From Planctomycetaceae bacterium (GTDB taxonomy: Bacteria; Planctomycetota; Phycisphaerae; Phycisphaerales; SM1A02), in NCBI GenBank assembly GCA_027490145.1, contig JAIXYQ010000006.1, positions 372,001-436,000 of the forward strand: a stretch of DNA of 64,000 nucleotides. Direction: 5' to 3'. Shown piece after piece: positions 38,507 through 47,656 of this stretch. The notes beneath the pieces were generated by a model. It searched no databases and was not told the DNA's origin. It saw only the letters and a program-made list of their open reading frames with translations. The translations under genes were made by a program, and so were the position numbers. How positions within the stretch are numbered: the stretch's first letter is position 1; every line of letters begins with the position of its first letter.

Positions 38507-39019
38507 TCACCTCCGACCCTTCCGCCGCTTCGGCTCGACTAGCAGGCCGTGGTCGCTGCGATCGTCGATGCGCTTGCCGCCGCTGGCCACCACGAACTCG
38601 TACAGCGCACGCGCGGCGGCGAGCATCACAGCATCGTCAGGCGGCTTGATCCACGCCGCAACGACGCGCTCGTACACACGGTTCTGCGCCTTCTCCAGCG
38701 TGGTCCCCCACAGTGCCTGAAGCTGGTCATCACTCAGCCGACCATCCTCGACATCCTCCTCGGTCACGTCATCGAGGCAGGTGTTGCGCTCCGATGACTT
38801 GAAGACCCATGCACCCGACTCATGACGCCGGATCAGGTACGACACACTCCCGCCGTGATAGGCGTCTTCGTACCACTCGCCCTCGATGGCGAGCGTCCAT
38901 TCGGCAAGCGTCAAGGAGTTCCTGAATTCGCCGAGCAGGTCCGGCGGGATGGACTCCGGCGGCAGGATGCCCGACACGGGCTGTGGCTTGGCCGGATCCG
39001 ACCCTGCTTGCTGCGCCAT
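38507..39019 (-). CDS. Hypothetical protein, 170 residues
   Basis: No family is recognised. It is a soluble acidic protein with a central beta-rich segment (LAEWTLAIEGEWYEDAYHGGSV) and a helical second half. The tail is strongly basic, PKRRKGRR. It lies 23 bp upstream of the helicase gene on the same strand, so it is probably cotranscribed with it. The ATG at 39019 (MAQQAGSDPAK) is preferred. An upstream ATG at 39073 would overlap the neighbouring gene. Confidence 0.65.
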   Translation of the reverse strand: MAQQAGSDPAKPQPVSGILPPESIPPDLLGEFRNSLTLAEWTLAIEGEWYEDAYHGGSVSYLIRRHESGAWVFKSSERNTCLDDVTEEDVEDGRLSDDQLQALWGTTLEKAQNRVYERVVAAWIKPPDDAVMLAAARALYEFVVASGGKRIDDRSDHGLLVEPKRRKGRR

Positions 39020-39063
39020 GCTCGTGCTCCGCCAATCGGACGGCCAGGCTGACGCCCCACCGC

Positions 39064-39834
39064 TCACGGGCACGCGCCCCAGCCGCCGAGGACGAGCGCC
39101 AGGTCGCCGCCGTCGACGAGACCGTCACCGTTGAGATCGGTGTCGAACTCGCCCTGGCCGTTGGTGCCCCACGCTGCGAGCAGGATGCTCAGGTCCGCGG
39201 CGTCGACCGTGCCGCCCTTGGTGACATCGCCGGGGCATGGAGTGCAGGACTCGGCCTGATCGCAGCAATCTGGCACGCCGTTGGCGTTCAGATCGGTGAA
39301 GGTGCCGTCGCGGATCTGGCCGTAGTCGACGATGCCGTCGGAGTTGCAGTCGGCGGACCACTCGATGGCGAAGTGGTAACTCCCGCCAGAGAGGTCATTC
39401 CACGTACACGACAATGCGTCTAGGTGCGCCCAGTTCTCATCCGCCGTAAGGTTGTTTGGCTCGTTGGGTTGGCCATTCGTATTCATGCGCCAGTTGGTGA
39501 AGCCAATCTCTTCCCCCGTTACCCACTTCCAGCCTCCCGATGGCTCGACGAACTCGGGTGCGGACGGATCCTGGAACAGGCCGATCCAACAAGTCGCTGA
39601 ACCGAGTGATCTGATCAAGGCACACTCAGGCTCGCTCTGAATCGTCGCCAAGTGACCGCCAATCGCTTCCGCATACGAGCGGGCTTCTTGCCACGAACGT
39701 GGTGAGTTGTTGTACCAATACCAATGCCCATTCCCTCCATCCTGCACGCGCCACTGCACCGCATCTTGGGCGCACACAGGTGAAACGATCGCGAACACGG
39801 CAGCTGCAGCGACGGCAGGTCCAATCTTCATCAT
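39064..39834 (-). CDS. Secreted C-type-lectin-like protein with dockerin-like repeats
   Basis: This 256-residue protein has a signal peptide (residues 1-22). A C-type lectin-like domain spans about residues 30-160, with SWQEARSYAEAIGGHLATI, CWIGLFQD, GFTNWRMNTNGQPNEPNN and WNDLSGG. The EPN-like motif predicts calcium-dependent sugar binding. A Cys-rich calcium-type segment follows, DCNSDGIVDYGQI with FTDLNANGVPDCC. Two dockerin-like repeats ending LALVLGGWGACP close the protein. GAGGAG lies seven bases before the first ATG. It is probably a secreted carbohydrate-binding protein. Confidence 0.85.
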   Translation of the reverse strand: MMKIGPAVAAAAVFAIVSPVCAQDAVQWRVQDGGNGHWYWYNNSPRSWQEARSYAEAIGGHLATIQSEPECALIRSLGSATCWIGLFQDPSAPEFVEPSGGWKWVTGEEIGFTNWRMNTNGQPNEPNNLTADENWAHLDALSCTWNDLSGGSYHFAIEWSADCNSDGIVDYGQIRDGTFTDLNANGVPDCCDQAESCTPCPGDVTKGGTVDAADLSILLAAWGTNGQGEFDTDLNGDGLVDGGDLALVLGGWGACP

Positions 39835-39948
39835 GATGGTTCTCCTCGGAAGGTTGCGGCCAGTCTAGCCCCGCCACCCCGGAACCCCAAAGCGCCCTCG
39901 CGGGCTCCAAGTACCGTCTCCCGTCAGGCCGCGGCGCACGGAGCGCTC

Positions 39949-40055
39949 ACCGCCCCGCCAGCCGCACCGAAACGACCGAACCGACCGCCCGCCCCACACC
40001 ACCGACCCGCCCCCCGCCTCGCGCCACCCGCCCCCCGCCACCAAGGAGCCCGCTC
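39949..40055 (+). other. C-rich, almost T-free leader of the MBL-rhodanese gene
   Basis: Of about 105 bases before the start codon only two are T (40019 and 40054), and C dominates. Such a transcript leader would be unstructured and resembles a Rho-binding segment. An AAGGAG Shine-Dalgarno lies seven bases before the ATG. Confidence 0.4.
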
Positions 40056-41495
40056 ATGTTCATGCGCACGGTCTATGACGAAAAGCTTGCCGAAGCCGCG
40101 TACCTGATCGGTTGCCAGCGCACCGGCGAAGCCGTCGTCATCGACCCCCAACGCGACATCGACCGCTACGAGCGCATGGCCGCGCAGCATGGGCTCCGGA
40201 TCGTCGCCACCGCCGAGACGCACATCCACGCCGACTTCCTGAGCGGTTCGCGCGAGCTGGCCGAGAAGGGCGCGCACGTCTACGTCAGCGACGAAGGCGA
40301 CGCGGATTGGAAGTACCAGTGGCTGCAGTCCAGGACCGGGGGCGGCGCCTACGCACACACGCTGCTGAAGGATGGTGACAGCTTCATGGTCGGCAACATC
40401 CGGCTGACCGCCGTGCACACGCCGGGGCACACACCCGAACACCTGTGCTACCTGGTCACGGACCTGGGCGGCGGTGCGACCGAACCGATGGGCGTGGCGT
40501 CGGGCGACTTCATGTTCGTGGGCGACCTGGGCCGGCCCGACCTGCTCGAATCGGCCGCGGGCATCGTCGGCAAGGCCGACCCGAGCGCGCACCGGCTCTT
40601 CGCCACCGTGCAGCGCGTGCAACGCGAATGGCCCGACTGGCTGCAGGTCTGGCCCGGCCACGGCGCAGGCAGCGCATGCGGCAAGGCCCTGGGCGCCGTG
40701 CCCACCACGACCATGGGCTACGAGCGTCGCTTCAACCCCGCCCTGCAGGCGGCGAGCAGCGAGGAACGCTTCGTCAACTTCATCCTCGATGGTCAGCCCG
40801 AACCACCCATGTACTTCGCCCGCATGAAGCGGGACAACAAGCTCGGGCCCCGCGTGCTCGGTGCGCTGCCGACCCCCCGCCGACTCGATGCCGCGGAACT
40901 CGCCGCGATGGATGGACGCTCGACCGCCATCGTCGATACGCGCACCTGGACTGAGTTCATGGCCGGGCACCTGCGCGGTGCGTTCTGGTTCCCCGTCAAC
41001 GCAGCCTTCAACACCGATGCGGGCTCGATGATCCGCGACGACGAGCCGATCGTGCTCATCATCGATCCATCCAAGCTCGACGAAGCGATCCGCGACCTGG
41101 TGCGGATCGGGCTCGACCGGATCGAGGGCTGGTACGACGCACGTGAGATGGATGCGGTGCGCGCGAGCGGTGCCGCGCTGGAGTCGACCGAGGAACTCAC
41201 GCCTGCGGAGGCGAACGCCCTGATCGAGCGCGAACGACCGTTCGTGCTCGACGTGCGGCGCGCGACCGAGCACGCCGCCGACGGCCGCGTGGAGGGTGCG
41301 CACAACATCGCGCACACGCGCCTGGCCACCCGACTGGCCGAGATCCCGAAGGACCGCACGGTGCTGGTGCACTGCCGTGGGGGCATCCGCAGCGCCCGCA
41401 GCTGCGCGCTGCTGCAACGCCAGGGCCACCGCGTGGTGAACCTTGCCGGCGGCATGCTCGCCTGGCAGAAGTCCGGCCAGCCAACGCAGATGTGA
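40056..41495 (+). CDS. Metallo-beta-lactamase-fold hydrolase with two rhodanese domains
   Basis: The N-terminal ~250 residues are of the persulfide dioxygenase/glyoxalase II type, with the metal motif THIHADF (His56, His58, Asp60), HTPGHTPEH and a later GHG. Two rhodanese domains follow at about 285-370 and 380-475. The second has the active Cys440 in VHCRGGIRS. The first has no cysteine at the matching site (LIIDPSKLDE) and should be inactive. The protein probably handles persulfide sulfur, for example oxidising glutathione persulfide or a similar thiol. That is family knowledge, not shown here. Confidence 0.92.
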   Translation: MFMRTVYDEKLAEAAYLIGCQRTGEAVVIDPQRDIDRYERMAAQHGLRIVATAETHIHADFLSGSRELAEKGAHVYVSDEGDADWKYQWLQSRTGGGAYAHTLLKDGDSFMVGNIRLTAVHTPGHTPEHLCYLVTDLGGGATEPMGVASGDFMFVGDLGRPDLLESAAGIVGKADPSAHRLFATVQRVQREWPDWLQVWPGHGAGSACGKALGAVPTTTMGYERRFNPALQAASSEERFVNFILDGQPEPPMYFARMKRDNKLGPRVLGALPTPRRLDAAELAAMDGRSTAIVDTRTWTEFMAGHLRGAFWFPVNAAFNTDAGSMIRDDEPIVLIIDPSKLDEAIRDLVRIGLDRIEGWYDAREMDAVRASGAALESTEELTPAEANALIERERPFVLDVRRATEHAADGRVEGAHNIAHTRLATRLAEIPKDRTVLVHCRGGIRSARSCALLQRQGHRVVNLAGGMLAWQKSGQPTQM

Positions 41496-41600
41496 GCGGA
41501 ATTCTGGAGTATCCCCCGGGATCCCGGCTGATCTTGAACAGGGTTGGGGTACGGTGTCCGACCCGCGCGCGCACGCCGCGCGCACGGGAACGGAGAAACG

Positions 41601-43766
41601 ATGCCCATGCACTCGCCCTCGACCCTTCGCGCCCTGGCCTGCGCAAGCGCCTGCTTCCTGCTCCTTGCTGGTGCTGCACCATCGGCGACGCCCATGGCCG
41701 GTGCCGCGGCCGCACAGACGGGATCCTCGCCCACCAACATCCTGTTCATCATCCTTGACGACGTCGGCGGCGACCAGCTCTCGATCACCAACCCGTCCAA
41801 TCCCGCCCTGGCCAGGACCCCGACGATCGAGGCGCTCGCCTCGCAGGGTGTGAACTTCACCAACTGCTGGGCCATGCCCGAGTGCTCGCCGAGCCGCGTG
41901 AGCTTCTTCACCGGCCGCTACCCAGCCCGCACGGGCGTGGGTTCGCCGCTGACGCAGACGACCTTGGCGCAGTCGCAGTGCTCGCCGTTCGAAGTCACGG
42001 CGCCGCGCCTGCTCGCGCAGGCCGGCTACGCGAGTGCGCTCTTCGGCAAGTTCCACCTGGCGCAGAATGAAGAGAACCCCTACGGCATCGGCGCGCCGGC
42101 CTCGGTGGGATTCACCCACTTCAACGGCACGCTCCTTGGTGGGCCGCCGTTCATCGACGAGACGGTGGCCGGCCAGATCACCGACCCGGGCGCAGTGGCC
42201 TCGTGCGGGTATCCCGTCCTGGGCAACGCTCCCGCGATCTGCGCCTGCGCGTTCGAGGACGGCACCTGCGAGGAAGGCATCGATGCCGTGGAGTGCCTGA
42301 CCGCCGGCGGCGTGCCGCTGACCGCGGCCGACGGCTCGCCGATCACGACCTGCGACGACGATGCGATCGCGCGCATCGATTGGTCCACGACCAGCGGCAA
42401 CTACGCGTGGCCGCGCACCGTGAACGAAGGCGGCGCCGCGTTCCAGGAGATCCCCGTACGCGTCTACGCCGACACCGACCAAGCCGAGCTCGCCACGGCG
42501 TTCATACTCGAGCATCGCGCCGCCGGAACCCCGTGGATGTGCTCGCTCTCGTTCACTGGCGATCACGATCCCTGGCAGCAGCCGCCTGCGGAACTGCTGC
42601 CGCCGGGCACGCAGTGGCCGCAGGACCTGCCGTATGCGTGCGACGTGGAGCCGGGCATCGACAGCGCCGGTCTGCAGCAGCGCCTGCTCTCGGACTGGAC
42701 CATCGAATCGATGGATCGCCAGATCCGCCGCGTGCTCCTGTCCACCGGACTGGCTTCGATCGGTCCCAAGGGGCTCACGATCAACGCACCGGACACGCTC
42801 ATCGTGCTCATCGGTGACAACGGCTCGTTCCTCACCACGGTCAAGGCACCCTTCAACCCGGTCCGTGCGAAGGCCACGGCGTACCAGACCGGCATCGTGG
42901 TGCCGCTGGTGATCAGCGGCGGCCCTGTCGTGGCGCCCGGCCGCGCCGTCGACGCGATGGTGAACGTGGTCGACCTCTTCGAACTCTGGGGCGAGGCCGC
43001 CGGGCTCGATGTGCGTGAGTCCATGCCCGGCACGCGCCAGCTCGATTCGTTCCCGATGATGCCCTACCTGCGCAATCCGGTGCAGGAGCCCTTGCGGCAG
43101 TTCAACTACTCCGAGTACCGCGAGCCCTATCAGGCCGAGCCGTGCTACCCGTGCCTGATCGCCTCACCCGGCGGAGCCACCTGCACCGACACGATCCTGA
43201 CGACCCAGCAGCTGTGCGAGAGCCAAGGCGGCGTGTGGTACGGCCCCGGCGGCGTGGTCACGGGCGCGCCGCAGGACACGTGCTGCGAACTGTTCCAGGC
43301 GCTCGACGAGCCCGCTGGATTCGCCGTCGTCTACGGCACCCAGCAGGCGATCACCGACGGGCGGTACAAGCTGATCGCCAACACGCTCGAGTCCTGCAGC
43401 GTCTCGATCCCGGGAACGGCGGCGTATGAGTTCTATGACCTGACGCAGTGCCCCTTCGCGAACGTGCTGTTCGGTCGCGGCATCGACAATCCGGGCGCCA
43501 ACCTCCTCACCAGCGGCACGCCGCTCAGCCCTGAACAGTCGGCGGCGTTCGACAGCCTGTCGGCCGCACTCGATGCGCTCAACGCCGACATGGCGCCGTG
43601 CCTCGGCGACGTCAATCTCAACGGTGCCGTGGGCGGCGCCGACCTTGCGGCAATGCTCTCGTTCTGGGGCGGGCCCAGCGTGGCGGACCTCAACAACGAT
43701 GCGTTGACCGACGGCGCCGACCTGGCGATCCTGATCGGCGCGTGGGGGCCGTGCGGCCCGGATTGA
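41601..43766 (+). CDS. Secreted sulfatase with dockerin-like tail
   Basis: This 721-residue protein has a signal peptide (about 1-40) and a type I sulfatase domain. The metal aspartates are canonical here (ILDDVGGD, Asp53-Asp54). The formylglycine motif is Cys95-Ser-Pro-Ser-Arg99 followed by FFTGRYPARTG, and a late LIGDNGSF carries the second metal pair. Cys-rich insertions near residues 210-260 and 510-560 are unusual and could be disulfide loops. Two dockerin-like repeats (GDVNLNGAVGGADL and LNNDALTDGADL) end the protein. GGAG five bases upstream supports the ATG at 41601. Confidence 0.9.
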   Translation: MPMHSPSTLRALACASACFLLLAGAAPSATPMAGAAAAQTGSSPTNILFIILDDVGGDQLSITNPSNPALARTPTIEALASQGVNFTNCWAMPECSPSRVSFFTGRYPARTGVGSPLTQTTLAQSQCSPFEVTAPRLLAQAGYASALFGKFHLAQNEENPYGIGAPASVGFTHFNGTLLGGPPFIDETVAGQITDPGAVASCGYPVLGNAPAICACAFEDGTCEEGIDAVECLTAGGVPLTAADGSPITTCDDDAIARIDWSTTSGNYAWPRTVNEGGAAFQEIPVRVYADTDQAELATAFILEHRAAGTPWMCSLSFTGDHDPWQQPPAELLPPGTQWPQDLPYACDVEPGIDSAGLQQRLLSDWTIESMDRQIRRVLLSTGLASIGPKGLTINAPDTLIVLIGDNGSFLTTVKAPFNPVRAKATAYQTGIVVPLVISGGPVVAPGRAVDAMVNVVDLFELWGEAAGLDVRESMPGTRQLDSFPMMPYLRNPVQEPLRQFNYSEYREPYQAEPCYPCLIASPGGATCTDTILTTQQLCESQGGVWYGPGGVVTGAPQDTCCELFQALDEPAGFAVVYGTQQAITDGRYKLIANTLESCSVSIPGTAAYEFYDLTQCPFANVLFGRGIDNPGANLLTSGTPLSPEQSAAFDSLSAALDALNADMAPCLGDVNLNGAVGGADLAAMLSFWGGPSVADLNNDALTDGADLAILIGAWGPCGPD

Positions 43767-43833
43767 GTGAGCGCGGCCGCCGTGCGCGCGGCCTTCGGCA
43801 CGTGCACGCAGCAGCGCTGCCTGATTCGATGGG

Positions 43834-46800
43834 TCACTTGCCCGCCGTGGTCCCCACAAGCTTCTCGGCGAACGCCTGGCCGATGGGTGCGATGATCTTT
43901 GCCGCACCGAGGTAGTGGTAGCCGCCGTTGGACACTCCCACCTTCAGCCGCCGCAGCTCGTCAGGCGTGAACTCCCGCTCGAGCGCCTTCTGGCGGGCGG
44001 CTTCCTTCTCCGGCTCGGTGGGGGTCGGCTTCGCATTCCGGAACGACTGTTCCAGCGTGTCGTAGAGCCGCTCCTTCCGCTCGACCAGCGCCTCCAGATC
44101 GTCATCCCAGAACCGGGCCGTCTCGACGGCGAACACGTTTCCCTTGAACTCGTCAAGCGTGGTCGGCTGCCGCTGGGACGCGCGGAAGTTCATCATCGGC
44201 GCCTTCGTGTCGCCCTTGAGGCCGTCGATCCCCATGACGCCGATGACGAAGGGCAGCTTCGGGGCGGAGAGGTCGCTTCGAACATCCCGAATGAAGTGGC
44301 CGAGCAACTCGGCGTACAGGTCATACCCACCGACCTGGTCCTGCCGTGGGTACACGCCGCCGTCGACATAGTCGTTGAACCCCTGGAACCAGACGAACCC
44401 CGCCAACTCGTAGCCTTGCGCCTGGTCGTAGTCCGGCACCACGCGCTTGATGTCCTTCAGCACCTTGCGCACGTGCTCGATCATCTCGCGGTAGTACACG
44501 CCGGTGGCGGCTTTCTTCTCGGCCCAGAACGCGGGCCGATCCTCGGCTTTCGGAATGCCGTGAGCACCCTGGGGATGTTCGTCCCACAGCGCTTGGGTTT
44601 CCTTGGCCAGGACGAAGGGGCCCGCGCTCGGCGATCGGAAGTCGGTGTGCAGGCTTCGCCCGCCCCACGAGGTCTTGATGATCAGCACCGGCTCGTTCAG
44701 CCGCTTCTGCATCGTCAGGCCGAAGGTGAACTCCGGCCCGATGGTGTCCATGCCCCCCGCGCCGAATCCGGCGGTCAGCTTGCCGTTCTGTTCACGCAGG
44801 TCGTCGTAGGCGTTGCCGAGGCACCCGACCGACGAGATCCACACCCGATCGCACACGCGGGGCGTGCCGTCGGGGCCGCGCATCTCCTTCAACAGCGCGG
44901 CCGTCTTTGGGTCATCGGCGAGGGAGTCGAAGGTCGAGATGTTCGCGTGCCCCTGCATGTTCGACTGCCCGGCGAGGATGAACACCTTCAGCGGAGCCTT
45001 CGTGGGGCCGGTCGTGGTCGCTCGTGCCCCCTGCTTCATGCCGAGGCTGATGAGCACCGGCGTCGCGGTGGATGCTTCGATGGCGCGGATCGTGTCCCGG
45101 ACGCACGCGACCTTCCGCTTCCTCAGGTCCTCGGGGAAGTCCCGCTCGTCATGTTCGAAGTAGTCCGCGATCGCCGTCAGCTGCGGAATGACCGCCTTGG
45201 CGTGGGTGCCGTAGCTGAGCAGGACCTTCATGAGTTCAGGCGTCCGCTCCTGACTGTCCCACCCATTCTGGTGACGGGTGTAGTCGACACACGCCTCGAT
45301 CCCCTCTTCGATGTGGTGCTTCGCGAACAGGCGAAGCCCCTCGATGCGAACCGAGTCAGCGAACATCTCCCCGCTCGGGGCCGGCTCGACGATCGCCCGA
45401 TGGATCGCCGGCAGCAACGGCTCGATTTCCTTGGCGGAGAGAATCCGGTAGACCGAAGCGAGACTGCCCCGCGCCCGCCCGTCCTCGTTCTTCAGCCCGG
45501 CCCGCACCGCCGCGTACAGAGCCTCGCGGTCAACGCCATCGATCGACTGGCTGAGCAAGCCCTCGCCATCGAACAGTGCGAAGGTGAGATACCGCTGCTG
45601 CATGCCGCGTGGGTCGTTGACCCGGTCCACCTCGGCCATGAGTTCGAGCAACTTCGGGACCGCAGACGCGGAGGCGGGCCCGATCCGGGCCAGGGCATCC
45701 GCCGCCTTGATGCGGAGCCAGAGGTCCTTCTCGGTCAGGCATTGCTGAAGCGCTTCGACGGCCGGAGCGGCCCGCGTGCCGAGAGCCCCCAACGCCTGAC
45801 ACGCACCGTAGCGAGCTTCAAGTTCGCGAGCGTCGAGTAGCTCCACGATGGCCGCAACCGGAGCCTCTTCCCGGCGGGCCAGCGCCATCCCCGCTCGCTC
45901 GCGAACGACCGGCGACCAACTGCCGAGGCGCTCGATGAGTTGATCGCCACTGAGTGCGTCGTACGCGCTGGTGCGGTCCTTGTTGTCCCACCCCCGACCA
46001 TCGGCGATCAGGGATTCCGAAGCCGCGGCATCGAGTGACGCCACCACACTGCGCCCGCTGCCCGTGAGCCGGACTTTCTTGAGCGGCATCGCGTAGGCCA
46101 GCAGGTAGGTGCCGGAGGCATCCCAACCCTGATAGCTGTCGCCGTCAGGCTCCGGCGGACCTTGGTGCGGGTAGCTGCCATCCCAGCGGCGGGCCAGGTC
46201 GAACGACCAGGAGCCGAACTCCTTCATCCAGGCCCCGGTCGCGCGCGGGCCAGAGAGGGCGACCCCGGGCATCGCCCACAGCATGTTGAAGTAGTTGCCG
46301 GTGTGCCCGCAGTCGCGCTCCGGTCCATGCGAGGCAACGCTCATCCGCGAGAAGAACTCGGCCTCCTCCTGCTCGCCGAGTGCGTTGAACAGGACCGCCG
46401 CCATCCCGCACTTGCCGTTGTCGTCGTGCGTCTCGATCCACGGGTGGTGGTCACCGTAGGGGACGGCACCCTTGCCAGCGTAGAACCGCAGCAGCCTGGC
46501 ACTCCGTTCGATGGCGGCAGCCACCTCGGGATCCTTCACCCCCGCTTCCCGTGCCAGCACCAGCCCGATGGTCAGCACCAGACCGGGCGAGTTCATCATG
46601 CCATACCCACCCAAGCGCCCGTCCGGGATGGCGAAACCGTGGCCCCAGGATCCGACCGCACTTTGCCCCGCGGCGGTTTCCATCGCGAGCCGCTTCAGGC
46701 CCGGCAGCACCGACTCGTCGCCGGACGCCAGCGCGTACTCGGCGAGGAACATCATGCAGTAGCCGTAGTACCAGCTCTGCATCCCTTGGTCTGCATAGTC

Positions 46801-47451
46801 GGCTGCCCACTGGGCTTCTCGCTTCACAAGCGGGATGTACTCGGCGTTCCCGCTTGCCAGCATCGCGAGCGCGTTCAGCGACCGCGGAATGGCGTCCATC
46901 TCGGTGTAGTTCGGCTGCGTCATCCGAGCGGCGAGCGCCTTGCACCCGTCTTCGAGAAGGCGCTTGGACTTCTGACACCCGAAGGGGGCTGTCGCGGCGT
47001 AGTCCCCCAGCACCGCAAGCGGGATCGTCACCTCTGCCGTCTTGCCGGCCCGCCAGCGGGTGAGGGCGAGTCTCCCGTTGCGGTCGTTCGATTCCGCGAT
47101 CGAGATCGCCTGGCCCAGTTCCGTGCGCGGGTCGAAGCTGAAGGCCTTGCCTGCGACGCCCAGGATCACATCGCCAGCCTCGACCACGCCATCGGCGGGG
47201 GAGCCCCTGTCCACCGTGGTGATGAGGATCTGGCGGGCGTCGGTCGTCACCAGTTGGTCGCTGTGGATCCAGCCGCGCAGCCCCGTCGGGCCGAGGTTCC
47301 AATCGTGCTTTGCATCTTTCGGGATGGTCCCGCCCGTGGTGAAGTCCGGAGCGGGCTTCGCATCCTGCGCAGTGGCAGTCGCGTTGTGAGCGAAGAACGC
47401 CGCAAGAACGAGGGTGCAGAGTCGAAGGGCCGACAGCCTGATCGTGGTCAT
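43834..47451 (-). CDS. Secreted PDZ / DUF6288 / HEAT / SGNH-esterase protein
   Basis: This 1205-residue protein has a signal peptide (about 1-28) and a PDZ domain at about 55-140 (ILITTVDRGSPADGVVEAGD). A DUF6288-like helical domain follows (about 150-480, with GYGMMNSPGL and PHQGPPEPDGDSYQGWD), then HEAT-type repeats (about 530-720). A C-terminal SGNH/sialate-O-acetylesterase-like domain starts at FILAGQSNMQGH (about 822), where the Ser is the nucleophile. The enzyme domain probably removes acetyl groups from a glycan. GAGGAG lies six bases upstream of the ATG at 47451. A longer in-frame start exists at 47559. Confidence 0.88.
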   Translation of the reverse strand: MTTIRLSALRLCTLVLAAFFAHNATATAQDAKPAPDFTTGGTIPKDAKHDWNLGPTGLRGWIHSDQLVTTDARQILITTVDRGSPADGVVEAGDVILGVAGKAFSFDPRTELGQAISIAESNDRNGRLALTRWRAGKTAEVTIPLAVLGDYAATAPFGCQKSKRLLEDGCKALAARMTQPNYTEMDAIPRSLNALAMLASGNAEYIPLVKREAQWAADYADQGMQSWYYGYCMMFLAEYALASGDESVLPGLKRLAMETAAGQSAVGSWGHGFAIPDGRLGGYGMMNSPGLVLTIGLVLAREAGVKDPEVAAAIERSARLLRFYAGKGAVPYGDHHPWIETHDDNGKCGMAAVLFNALGEQEEAEFFSRMSVASHGPERDCGHTGNYFNMLWAMPGVALSGPRATGAWMKEFGSWSFDLARRWDGSYPHQGPPEPDGDSYQGWDASGTYLLAYAMPLKKVRLTGSGRSVVASLDAAASESLIADGRGWDNKDRTSAYDALSGDQLIERLGSWSPVVRERAGMALARREEAPVAAIVELLDARELEARYGACQALGALGTRAAPAVEALQQCLTEKDLWLRIKAADALARIGPASASAVPKLLELMAEVDRVNDPRGMQQRYLTFALFDGEGLLSQSIDGVDREALYAAVRAGLKNEDGRARGSLASVYRILSAKEIEPLLPAIHRAIVEPAPSGEMFADSVRIEGLRLFAKHHIEEGIEACVDYTRHQNGWDSQERTPELMKVLLSYGTHAKAVIPQLTAIADYFEHDERDFPEDLRKRKVACVRDTIRAIEASTATPVLISLGMKQGARATTTGPTKAPLKVFILAGQSNMQGHANISTFDSLADDPKTAALLKEMRGPDGTPRVCDRVWISSVGCLGNAYDDLREQNGKLTAGFGAGGMDTIGPEFTFGLTMQKRLNEPVLIIKTSWGGRSLHTDFRSPSAGPFVLAKETQALWDEHPQGAHGIPKAEDRPAFWAEKKAATGVYYREMIEHVRKVLKDIKRVVPDYDQAQGYELAGFVWFQGFNDYVDGGVYPRQDQVGGYDLYAELLGHFIRDVRSDLSAPKLPFVIGVMGIDGLKGDTKAPMMNFRASQRQPTTLDEFKGNVFAVETARFWDDDLEALVERKERLYDTLEQSFRNAKPTPTEPEKEAARQKALEREFTPDELRRLKVGVSNGGYHYLGAAKIIAPIGQAFAEKLVGTTAGK

Positions 47452-47600
47452 CGGTTTCTCCTCATGCGCGGAAGTGGCTTGGTGGTGGTGCCCACGACCA
47501 CCGAGGGTATCCGTCAGCGATAGGCGCCGCGGAATCCGTGGCGGTGCCGCCGCCCGCACGCCTGATCACCGAAATGGAGTGCGGCGGCGTGACGGGCGTC

Positions 47601-47638
47601 CCGAATCGTGCCGAATTGTGTTTCGTTTGTTTCGTTTG
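47601..47638. repeat. Two stacked pairs of direct repeats upstream of the antitoxin gene
   Basis: CCGAATCGTG and CCGAATTGTG (47601-47620) lie directly before TTTCGTTTG and TTTCGTTTG (47621-47638). They end 18 bp before the antitoxin start codon. Tandem sites at this place fit autoregulation by a DNA-binding antitoxin. Confidence 0.5.
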
Positions 47639-47656
47639 ATCCGGCGCGACCGTACC

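Noticed and set aside
39924-42566. An 880-codon open frame on the minus strand
   Set aside because: It is antisense to the MBL-rhodanese and sulfatase genes, both with intact catalytic motifs.
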